Positions 33,981 to 45,283 of a DNA stretch of 64,000 bases are shown here, one piece after another (position 1 is the stretch's first letter; each line of letters opens with the position of its first letter). The notes under the pieces were generated by a model. The model did no database searches. It saw only the letters and a program-made list of their open reading frames with translations, and was not told where the DNA came from. This DNA comes from Haberlea rhodopensis (Eukaryota; Streptophyta; Magnoliopsida; Lamiales; Gesneriaceae). The translations under genes were made by a program, and so were the position numbers. The stretch spans positions 393,060 through 457,059 of the forward strand of contig CAJQUN010000445.1 in assembly GCA_907163345.1 (NCBI GenBank). The letters run 5' to 3'.

Positions 33981-35198
33981 GTCCTCGAAATCGCAAAACT
34001 GAGTATAACTCAATAAATTAAAATCATATGAGATGTCTCAATCTCATTCATAGATACATAAGAATCATCATATATCAATAACAACTGATGTGGTAGTGTC
34101 AACGATATACCACTGAATCAAACTTCTCTATTATTCCACAAGGTTCAAAATATCGAGGCAACATCATACCTCACTTAACGAATCATATCGATCGTCGTAA
34201 AGGTAATATCTTCAGATTTACCTGATTCTCAACTCGATAGTATAACGATATATTTCTCTTTGGCGTAGCTCTCCTGCTCACCTTAAGCCAAATTTCAATC
34301 GTTTCCGCAGAAATTTTATTGTTCCTGACATTTTCTCAACAATATCAAGTTATGCCAAAAAAGTTATTCCTTATCATTTTCATCTCAGCATATCAGCGAT
34401 CGACAATTCTGGCTCTACAAAACCTGAACCGATGCCATTCCAAAAGTTGTCTGAAACTTAAATTATAGGAAAATTCTACTAGTGAATAGTGATTTTTGTC
34501 AATTCTCCCTAAATTCATCACTATTAATCGAGACATAACTTCCAAAGTCTGGATATTTTCTTAGTTTATCCATCAGTATGGGTATGCTAAGCAATACTAA
34601 TGCTAACTTAGTACCTATGACATTCTGAAAGTAGTTTTCGAATTATGATATTATCCTCGGATCTCAATCAGATACAGTTGTTACAAAATACTCACTGTAA
34701 CTAAACCACATTATCCACATCTCAAATATGTCATTTTCTCATAGACATATGACTATCATATGAAATCAATATCTCGTATTGAATAGTCAATCAAATCCGA
34801 TTCAACTTGTTTCACAATCTCTGTTTAGTCTAATCAATTTGAGTATAAAACTCAAAACTAGAAGTTTCCTTAAATTCATTGTGGTACTTACAAATTCTGT
34901 AGTATCCCATTAGGTCTCGTATTTTCATCTTGACCTGCTGGCATGTCAAACAATTTACCACGAAATTCAAAAATTTCTTACTTTATACCATCCCGTCAGA
35001 AATAGGATCTCAAGAATGATACGTCTCATCATTCCCAGAATAACACAATGTCATCTATAGTATGCTTTCTGCAGTAATACTTCTTTTGAATCAGTAGGAT
35101 TCGATGCTAATTATTGCTTGTTCAATCGCAACCAGCCACTAAATAGCATACTAAAATCTAGTTGGTTGATGAGACAGAACCAATTTCTTAACTCATGT
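33975..35198 (-). pseudogene. E5 pol remnant, integrase finger to C-terminus
   Basis: In the minus frames CLTCQQVK (integrase finger, near 34940) and LPRYFEPCGIIEKFD (integrase tail, like LSPRYVGPYEILQRIG, near 34145) can be recognised among many stops and shifts. The region is paralogous to 37049-38265. It ends abruptly at about 35199, where sequence jumps into an E6-type LTR. Confidence 0.7.
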
Positions 35199-37048
35199 AT
35201 CATGCAATATCATAATCTCATGTGATGCATCTCAAATCTCATGTCATCATATATCATGCAGTCAATGTACCATGTAATTCACATACTGCAGATCAACTTA
35301 TCACATAGTCACATAAGGAGCAAGTAATGACAAGTAAATCATACCCGGGAACATCACATGTCTTTGCCAGACATTGTGATAAAACCCGTTTTCTACGTAC
35401 CTCGGACCAATGCTATATCTACCGAGTAATCCTCGAATAAATCTCGAGATCTGTTAACCTGGTCATTTACACCTCAATTATATCATCAAAGTGTTCACTT
35501 ATTTCCAATATCAAATGTATAATCCAAACATTGACCCTTAGCAATTTTTCTTAATTTTCAGCTTGACCCATTTTCGTATAAAAATCATAATAAATTCATA
35601 TGATGTCCAAAAGACTTGAGGCCAGTGGGAAAATCACGAAACCTTAAAGTACTAGAGTCATCTTCAAGTTCAGAAGCTAGTTCACCCATCTTGAGGCACA
35701 TGCAAAGCAAAGTATGCCAGATTTAAAAATACTCATATTCTATTTTGACAGAGTAAGCGGTTCTAGGGAAAAGTGCATATATTACACACGGAAACTCCAA
35801 ATCATGTAAGGTCAGTTTCTAATGCAGGATAACCAACATACAACAAAACATCTCTTATGAGCTTTAAGCTAAACAATTCATCTTCATGTACATTATTTGA
35901 AAAACGTACAAGCCTAGAAACTCGTATGAAATCCTTTTCCAGATTGAGCAATATGTGGTAAAATTAGCATAATTCTTTCATATGAGCTCCAAATTGAGTG
36001 AGGCCAAATCCAAATGCAAGATAATCTCGAATAATACAACCCTTATTAGAGCCTAAAACTTCATATTCGTAGCCATTTATTCCCAGAAATACAAAATGCA
36101 TGAAACTCCCATGCAGTGAATTTCCAGATTTGACACATGTTGGTAGAACGACCATAACTTTTTCATCGTAAATCCAAATTAGCTGATTTTGGTGGCCATT
36201 TAAAGATAACACAAAATACTACAACTTGTCATGGGAGCATTATTTTCCAATTCGAAACGTAACTATGCTAAAAACGCAAAAAACCAGACTGTTCATGCAC
36301 TGGTCTTAGCAGACTATAATTGACAGCAACTTCTCGTAAATGAACACCATGGTTTGACCCTCAATCCTACATGCAAGTTGATAAAACTCAAGGATGATGA
36401 TATACCTTCATTTATCTTCAATATTTGAAGCTTGATCATCCACAAAACCAAGCCAAGATTGAAAATCTTACACCAAAACTCCTGCTACTCGAAAATCTTG
36501 CATATACTTTCTCCAAACTTGAAAATTCTTGGTGCATCTTGTTCCTCAAGCTTAGTAGCATTCAAATATATCTTTGCATGTGACATGCACTTGCAAATTC
36601 AAAAGGATTTTGGTAGGAAATGAGCTGCAATTTTCGAAATTGCTAAGAAGAGAGAAGGAGGAGAGTTTTTTGATTGGGATTGAAGAGAGAGAAAGTGTTG
36701 GATAAAAATTTGAACCCAAATCTGAAATGACTTGCATTTAGGCGTGGCTTTTCTTGCTTTAATGCATGCTTTTTAATTCATTTCATGTACTGTGGAATCC
36801 ATTTGTCAATACATCATCATCTTGCAAGATTAATGGTCCAAAATCATGTATTAAACATGAGTTAATTTAATTAGTGGCATGTGTTCTCCAAGTGCCATGT
36901 GATCATACACATGCTCATGTACTAAACATGTTCCACTAGTTGGTCGACTCATCGTAGTCCAAAATTCCTTATTTCAAATTTGCACTTTTAATTATCCGGG
37001 TTTGCTTAATCATCGTTAATCCGGATTAATTAGCATCGGGGCCTTACA
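35199..37048 (-). repeat. E6 left LTR, lacking its outer part
   Basis: Matches 42319-43497 of the right E6 LTR and then continues 0.66 kb to GGGGCCTTACA. The first ~840 bp of the LTR are absent; E5 pol sequence stands in their place. Many substitutions separate the two LTRs, so the insertion is older than E1, E4 or E8. Confidence 0.78.
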
Positions 37049-40000
37049 TTTCTTCCCCTCTTCAAAAGATTTCGTCCTCGAAATCGCAAAACTGAGTATA
37101 ACTCAATAAATCAAAAACATACGAGATGTCTCAATCTCATTCATAGATACATAAGGTTCATCATGTATCAATGACAACTGCTGTGGTCATCTCAACGATC
37201 TACCACTTAATCAAAGTTCTCTATGATTCCGCAAAGTTCAAAATATCGAGACAACATCAAACCTCACTTAACGAATCATATTGATCATCGCAAATGTAAT
37301 ATTTCCATATTTACCTGATTCTCAACTCGAAGTCTAACGATATATTTCTCTTTGGCGTAGCAAATCTGCTCACCTCAAGCCAAATTTTAATCGTTTTCGC
37401 ATAAATTTTATCGTTCCTGGCATTTTTTCTCAACAATCCTAAGTTATGCCAAAATTTCTTATCAATTTTCTATCATCACATCACCGATCGGTAATTCTCG
37501 TTCGGCAAAACCTGAACCGATGCCATCCCAAAAGTTTTCTGAAACTTAAATTATAGGAAAATTCTACTGGTGAATAATGATTTCTGTCAATTTCCACTAA
37601 ATCACCACTATTAATCGAGACATGACTTCCAAGATCTGGATATTTTCTCAGTTGATCCATCTGTATGGGTATGCTAAGCAATACTCATTGCTAACTTAGT
37701 ATCCATTACATTCTGAAAATAGTTTCGAATTCTGATATTATCATCGGATCTCAATCAGATACATTTATTACAGAAACTCACTGTAACTAAACCACATTAT
37801 CCATATCTTAAACATGTTGTCTTCTCATAGACATATAGACTATCATATGAAATCAATATCTTGTATTGAATAGTCAATCAATTCTGATTCAACTTGTTTC
37901 ACAATCTCTGTTTGTAAATATTTGAGCTATAAAACTCAAAACTAGAAATTTCCCAAATTCATTGTGGTACTTACAAATCCTGTACTATCCCATTAGGTCT
38001 CGTATTTTTATCTTGACCTGCTGGCATGTCAAACAATTTGCCACAAAATTCAAAAATTTCTTTCTTTATACCATCTCATCATAAATAGGATCTCGAGAAT
38101 GATATATCTCATCATTCCCAGAATAACACTATGTTCTCTATAGTGTACTTTCTGCTGTAATACGTCTTTCAAATCAGTAAAATTCGATGCTATATACTGA
38201 TTTTTCATTCGCAACCACCACTAAATGGCATACTAAATTTACTTGGTTGATAAGACAGAACCAATTTCTTAACTCAATATCTGTATGGGTCTGTCCTTCG
38301 AGTCTTTCCGATCGTCGAAATCAGAGGTTATCAAACTGCAAAGCAAACAACGATGCTACCATTGCATCTTGCACTTTTAGGTTCAGTGCATCTACTACTA
38401 GTTTCATTTTCCTTGATTTATATTGACTATCAAAGTCAAATTCTTTAATAAATCCAGTCATCGCTTATATCTCAAGAATATGCAATCATCTTTTCATGAT
38501 ACATTAGAACATATCTTCAAATCTTTGACATACGTATTTGCACAACTACATATCTCCCTGAACCAGTTAAACCAAAACAACATTGGGGTTGTAGTCCATT
38601 TCAGTTTCAGTTATGAAAACTGCTTTCTCATTCATCTGACCAAACGAATATCAAATTTCTTCTTGGTCAATTAGTTCATAAGACAGGCTATCCTAGAATA
38701 TCCTTCCATAAAGCCTGTAGTATCTGCCAAAATTCATAAAACTTTTCATCTTGAGTACAATGATTGGTCTTGGCCAAATTAGTACTATCTTTACTTTACT
38801 GGAATCAACAGGTATCTGGTGAGATGATATCACCTATCCCAAAACAACACTTGATTCAACCAAGATTTACATTTCAATAACTTGGTACACCCTTTGAGCT
38901 TCACGAAGCGTCTGAAAATCAATCACATGTGTTCTGTGTGGTTCATTCCGGATCTCGTATACACTAGTATACCACTGATGAATATGATTACACTTCCGCC
39001 CAAAAGTTACGAAAAATTTACTTCATCAAATTCATAACTCTACCGGTATAGTTGTCAGACCACACGACATTTCCAAAAATTCAAAATGTCTATATATGGT
39101 TTGACCAATTGCCTAGAGAACATTTTCTCTTCTGACTCAAACTGGTGGTAACCAGAGTAAAAATTGTTCTTCTTATACATTAAAGTTCCTTACAACTTGA
39201 TCAGTTACTTTTCGATCTTAGGCAGTGGGTATTTATTCTTGACAATAGCCCGATTCAACTACCTTTAATCGATACACATCTTCATCATATCATTTTTCTT
39301 CTTCACGAACAATACTGATGTTTCCTCAAGTGACATAAGTACCCGTATCGAGGAGATTCTGCAACTATTCTTCTGTATCTGTCAACTCTGTTGATGACAT
39401 TCCGTACAGTGCTTTCGATATCAAATCTATTCCTTGTCATCAACGAATAGTTAAAATCAATTTCCTTCTTTAGTGAAAATTCTTTCATTTCCGCAGGAAA
39501 ATCTTGATAGGTTTTCTTACCTCTATATTATCAATCAACCTTGACTCTTTTTGATAAGCATCAACTGCTTATTATCAAATATCCCTCATTTTCCAAGTAT
39601 TGCAACCACAATATTTTGATAGCTGATACTATCAGTATCTTAGCTTGCTATTCGTGGTGATAAACATTTCATTTGTATCCAGAAGACGGTTAAAAATTCA
39701 TTATACCCTGAAATCAACTTACGATATCCTCAAAATTTATCAGAGTATCCATGCCCTTGATACAATCAAAACCATATTTCGACAACATCATTTAATTCAA
39801 ATCCACAACACTATCAACAAACTGTAATCTGCAGTTCATTGTTACAAGTGTGGATAGTATAATTATCACTGCTGGTGTATTTTCCCAATCATCATTATCA
39901 ATGCACATTTGATGCAATATATGAAACCAATGATTTATCTCAAATCAAACTCTTGTCGTGTTACCAATACACAACATGTATCTGTGATCACTAGCATCTC

Positions 40001-41463
40001 TATCATTGCCAAAATCGAAATGGTTATATATCCTGGAGACATCTCAATCCCATTGTCAAGGTATACTCTCTGGTCTACAGGTAATTAACTGCTGCTGAAA
40101 CTGAGTGGTCGTAAAGAATAACCACCATGATATCTACCCCTAGCTCAGGGTATTTGTTGTTATGGATTGTTGTTATGGCTGCATCTATTCCTGAGCACTT
40201 CATGGACATGCTCTGACTGGCCACAATCGATATCATCTCCTATTATTCTTTCAAATAGATCAGTAGATATTTACATCCACATTGACCTCGAAAAGTTTGG
40301 TATTCTACAATCTCATAGTACCTCTAGAACTACTAGAGCTAGATAAATTTGAGTGATACTTCCTAAACTTTTCCAGGATTACTTGGATTATCCCAATGAT
40401 AGTCACTTCATTAATCTTTAATCCAGTTCTAATTACTTCGCACCACCTTGGTGTCTTATTCCTTAGTCAATATCTAATCTCTTCACTAGTGAATAGCTAT
40501 CGATATTAAGCAGATATTTCCATTTCTCAAGTCCACGATAATCAATTAACGTTTTCTATGTCATCAACATGGCATTCTCGTAAACATCTTTTCCTGTAAC
40601 AGAAAGAGGAAAAATCGTCATCTGTCACTACTATTACTCTAGATATTCTCATCTAAAAGAGTTCATAGTGAAGTTCTTTTATTCATAGTTCGGAGACAGA
40701 TTGGACCTAAATTACGAAAATCCCCAATCCAAGTCCTCATATCCAACCAATTCTAGTTGTTTCCCACAACAACTATACTCGATCCTTCAATTGAAAAATC
40801 GCTAATTTCAATATTCTCAAGTTCTAAATTCTCATCTTGGCATACATAGGTTTTGACGTAAACTCATACGTATAACCTTGGTCTTTCAGACTTAAATTCC
40901 TAATGTCAATCGACAAAAAGTGTTTTAAATAATTCTAGTGGCATCCACTAATCACAAGGATTAAGTCCCAAAGTGATAAATAGAAGTCTCAATAATTATC
41001 ACTATGATATAATTCAAGTAACAGTTTACAGTGCCTACAGGTTCAATAGATGGCTCTTAAAGTCTATATCGCTGCTACCTGTCCAAACACTAACTGTTCA
41101 TCAAATCATCATATACAATCTAAGTCAAAGATGTTCTCATCATTTAGTCTACATCATCATCTGATAAGCAACTGTCAGTGCTAACAGATAAAATTCTCAA
41201 AATTATATGCAACTCAGCATAATATATGCAACTCATCATTCAAATTCCCTACATTATATGCAACTCAGCATATTAAAATATTCAGAGATATGACCACTAA
41301 TTATCCCTGCTTAATAATCCATTACATGTATAAAACTTCATTATCGAACATGTAAACATAGCAGGCAAGAGCATATAAATCAGATAGTCAGACACATGCA
41401 CAAACAATTCATTTGTGTCTATACTCAGTGTCCTAACTCTAGTTCGAGCATATCCCAGATTAT
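37049..41463 (-). pseudogene. E6 gag-pol, heavily decayed Ty3/gypsy
   Basis: The hairpin GATTTCG-AGGA-CGAAATC is at 37068-37085 beside the polypurine tract. Going upstream on the minus strand there are an integrase finger near 38020, RNase H end-like LRYKR and LDLLK words near 38440, a degraded palm (IFISGILVYTRS) near 38960, and the RT start VLFVKKKNDMMKMCID followed by KNKYPLPKIE near 39220-39320. A zinc-knuckle-like CGQSEHVH lies near 40210. Stops occur throughout. The gag end near 40300-41450 is not recognisable in detail. Confidence 0.72.
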
Positions 41464-41475
41464 GCTCTGATACCA
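41464..41475 (-). promoter_or_regulatory. E6 primer-binding site
   Basis: TGGTATCAGAGC on the minus strand, next to the TGTGAGGGACTGG LTR start. Confidence 0.82.
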
Positions 41476-41477
41476 AC

Positions 41478-43497
41478 TGTGAGGGACTGGTCCTAATCAG
41501 GGGTTTAATTAACACACGATTGTTATATTAACGTAAACAGTGGAAGATTTAGTTCAAACTTTCAAAAAGTGACCCTCAAATTTTTTCGCAGTTTGTTTCT
41601 AAAACATTTCCGAATAGTGAAAATATGTATTTCCAGTTTTACATCTAACATGATATTCATCGCATAAGCATTACATATAATTTCTCAGTAAAGTAATACT
41701 TAAAAATACAGATACTCAGGGCATACCCCGGTAATTTAAAATATAAGTAAAAATACTAAACAACTACTGGGACTCAAAACATAAACCATATACCTGAGCT
41801 CGCTCTCAAGGAGCTCTGGTATTTATCGATTCTTCGTCTCGAGCATCCACAGTACGTCCACCTCTACCACCTGTCATGCCCACAAAACAAAGACATGACA
41901 GCCCCCCGCGAAGGGGGTCAGAACCCAGTACGAGAAACAGATAATATCACAATGTATGACAATGCGATGCATGCCGTGCATGAATGCAAATGCATATGAA
42001 GGGTATCAAATCTCGAATATCCATATCTCAGGAGTCCAAAGGAAGATCATCAATCACTCATCAGTGCTCGAGCAGGATTTGACATGCTCCGCGCTCCGAT
42101 CTATCTCTCAGTCGAGCCATCGGCGGTCCATCATCCTCGTGTCTGGGCGACATCGGCACGCTCGTCGCTACGGCATCACCCAGCTCACTCTCTCCGTCGA
42201 GCCATCGATGTGCTCATCATCCCCAGACACGCATCACAGATACCAAAGAAAAGATATAGGTACCAAGAAACGAATCGATAGGATCAACATGACATGCTCA
42301 ATGTCCATGTGTGTCAATGCATCATGCAATATCATAATCTCATGTGATGCATCTCAAATCTCATGTCATCATATATCATGCAGTCAATGTACCATGTAAT
42401 TCACATACTGCAGATCAACTTATCACATACTCACATAAGGAGCAAGTAATGACAAGTAAATCATACCCGGGAACATCATAAAACCCGTTTTCTACGTACC
42501 TCGGACCAATGCTATATCTACCGAGTACTCCTCGAATAAATCTTGAGATCTGTTAACCTGGTCATTTACACCTCAATTATATCATCAAAGTGTTCACTTA
42601 TTTCCAATATCAAATTTATAATCCAAACATTGACCCTTAGCAAATTTTCTTAATTTTAGCTTGACCCATTTTCGTATAAAAATCATAATAAATTCATATG
42701 ATGTCAAAAGACTTGAGGCCAGTGGGAAAATCACGAAACCTTAAAGTACTAGAGTCAGCTTCAAGTCCAGAAGCTAGTTCACCCATCTTGAGGCATATGC
42801 AAAGCAAAGTATGCCAGATTTAAAAATACTCATATTCTGTTTTGACAGAGTGAGCGATTCTAGGGAAACGTGCATATCTGACACAAGGAAACTCCAAATC
42901 ATGTAAGGCCAGTTTCTAATGCAATCTAACCCAACATAAAACAAAACATCTCTTATGAGCTTTAAGCTAAACAATTCATCTTCATGTACATTAATTGAAA
43001 AACCTACAAGCCTAGAAACTCGTATGAAATCCTTTTCCAAATTGAGCAATATGTGGTACAATCAGCATAATTCTTTTATATGAGCTCCAAATTGAGTGAG
43101 GCCAAATCCAAATGCAAGCTAACCTCGAATAATTCAACACTTATTAGAGCCTAAAACTTCATATTCGTAGCCATTTATTCCCAGAAATACGAAGAACAAA
43201 ATGCATAAAACTTGCATGCAGTGAATTTCCAGATATGACACATGTTGGTAGAACAACCATAACCTTTTCATCTTACATGAAAATTAGCTGATTTTGGTGG
43301 CCATTTAAAGATAACACAAAATACTACAACTTGTCATAGGAGCATTATTTTCCAATTCGAAACATAACTATGCTAAAAACGCAAAAAACCAGATTGTTAA
43401 TGCACTGGTCTTAGCAGACTATAATTGACAGCAACTTCTTAGTAAATGAACACCATGGTTCTACCCTCAATCCTACATGCAAGTTGATAAAACTCAA
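41478..43497 (-). repeat. E6 right (5') LTR, interrupted by E7
   Basis: TGTGAGGGACTGG onward. It breaks off after CTCAA at 43497, whereas the left copy goes on (CTCAAGGATGATG at 36387). It lacks 24 bp present in the left copy near 35366. The remaining part should lie beyond E7/E8, outside the window. Confidence 0.82.
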
Positions 43498-43934
43498 TGT
43501 GGGGTCCTCTTTACTTAATTCATTATATATCATGTTAACATACATATGTGAGTCTGAATTAAGTAATAACATACACTGATTAAGAGTATCTTACTAGTTC
43601 AGTTATTACATGGTTTCTCAAAACCCTACCAACTACATATCATATGTACAAACAACAACCTATTACAAGATAACTCCTAGGCAGTGGTTCAGCTCGCAGC
43701 GGACAATGACTCACATCCCGTTTCCCCACGTCTATGAGTCCCTACAGAAACATTCACAAAACGTGAGTATAGATAAACAACTATCTCAGTGCAATATCAA
43801 AACACAATATCAATATCAATGATAAAGCACAATAAATCATCTAACGTGAATGTTCTGTATCATGCATCCACAAATGCACTATGTCATGACATGTCTCAAC
43901 AATCACCCTATTATCACGAGCCCCATATGATATG
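43498..43934 (-). repeat. Left arm of 437-bp inverted repeat
   Basis: Reverse complement of 44663-45099 with few differences. The inner end is the near-palindrome CATATGATATG, a likely breakpoint. Confidence 0.9.
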
Positions 43935-43979
43935 TGCTGCTAATATGAAGATGTGATGTGGTTCCACTGACATATTGAG

Positions 43980-44110
43980 CGATCGGTGAAAATGTGGCGA
44001 TCGATCGCGAGCAACAAAACATTTTGGCGATCGATCGCGAGGGAGTGGCGATCGATCGCGAGGGGGCAGAACAGTATGGCGATCGATCGGTGAAAAATAG
44101 CGATCGATCG
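43980..44110. repeat. GATCGATC paired-palindrome array, E7 LTR
   Basis: Units at 43980 (half), 43998, 44028, 44049, 44080 and 44101. The last pair is TGGCGATCGATCG / CGATCGATCGCCA with an 11-base loop, a 13-bp perfect stem. Confidence 0.85.
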
Positions 44111-44275
44111 CCAGTGCCAGAATGTTGAAAAATGTTATATTTTTGTAGAATTTGATTTTAATGCCTATGATAACATGATATATTGTTGGCATTGTTGTAG
44201 CATCATCTCAGGGGACGGGACAACGAGGCGCTTAGCCAGTGACGCCTAATTTAACTCGTTTGTGTCGCAATACAG

Positions 44276-44291
44276 GTACGTGTTGACGTAC
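44276..44291 (+). other. GTACGT/ACGTAC hairpin, E7 LTR
   Basis: 6-bp stem with loop GTTG, downstream of the palindrome array as in the other LTRs. Confidence 0.5.
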
Positions 44292-44662
44292 GGAGTATAG
44301 ATATTATGCGATGATGAGGTTATTGTTTTGTTATCATATGATTTATGTTATCGGTATGTCATATGATTGGTAGTATCATATGCATGTGCATACATGGATT
44401 TCATATGATTGGGATGGATGCCTTGATAGATATGTGTATATGCTTTGGTAAGATCAATGCCTTGATAAATATACCTGGTGTGGTATATGCTTTGGCTGGG
44501 ATCGTTGCCACGATAGATATACTACATATGCTTTGTCTTCAGAGATATACGCCTGGTTTGGGTATATGCTTTGGCTATTATCACAGATGAGTATGGTACT
44601 ATGATATGTGCTGCTAATATGAAGATGTGAAGTGGTTCCACTGACATATTGAGATGAATAGG

Positions 44663-45099
44663 CATATCATATGGGGCTCGTGATAATAGGGTGATTGTTG
44701 AGACATGTCATGACATAGTGCATTTGTGGATGCATGATACAGAACATTCACGTTAGATGATTTATTGTGCTTTATCATTGATATTGTTATTGTGTTTTGA
44801 TATTGCACTGAGATAGTTGTTTATCTATACTCACGTTTTGTGAATGTTTCTGTAGGGACTCATAGACGTGGGGAAACGGGATGTGAGTCATTGTCCGCTG
44901 CGAGGTGAACCACTGCCTAGGAGTTATCTTGTAATAGGTTGTTGTTTGTACATATGATATGTAGTTGGTAGGGTTTTGAGAAACCATGTAATAACTGAAC
45001 TAGTAAGATACTCTTAATCAGTGTATGTTATTACTTAATTCAGACTCACATATGTATGTTAACATGATACATAATGAATTAAGTAAAGTGGACCCCACA
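44663..45099 (+). repeat. Right arm of 437-bp inverted repeat (LTR 3' end)
   Basis: Normal LTR end in sense orientation, adjacent to the primer-binding site. Confidence 0.9.
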
Positions 45100-45103
45100 T
45101 TAG

Positions 45104-45115
45104 TGGTATCAGAGC
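45104..45115 (+). promoter_or_regulatory. E7 primer-binding site
   Basis: TGGTATCAGAGC, 4 bases after the LTR end. Confidence 0.88.
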
Positions 45116-45283
45116 AGTGGTTCGAGAACGGGATGAACATGGGTAGAGGAAGTGTCTTAGGGAGTTACCTAAACACTTGAAAACATGTTGAGAATGGTAG
45201 TATCATGTTAGGATTTGGAATATGATGTTATTCTAACATGTTATATAATTGTGAATGTTATTGTTAACCCTTGATCTACAGCT

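Larger units (their letters stand above)
43498..45099 (+). repeat. E7 5' LTR, with inverted duplicate of its own 3' end
   Basis: The end (GGACCCCACA, 45099) abuts the primer-binding site as expected. The 3' LTR begins TGTAATGCCTCG, but here the left end is TGTGGGGTCC, the reverse complement of the LTR 3' end. The true LTR beginning is missing. A 53-bp direct repeat is present at 43927-43979 and 44601-44653. Confidence 0.85.

Noticed and set aside
43498..45099. DNA transposon or MITE with 437-bp terminal inverted repeats
   Set aside because: The right end is the LTR end next to a primer-binding site, and the flanks (CTCAA, TTAGT) are not a duplication.
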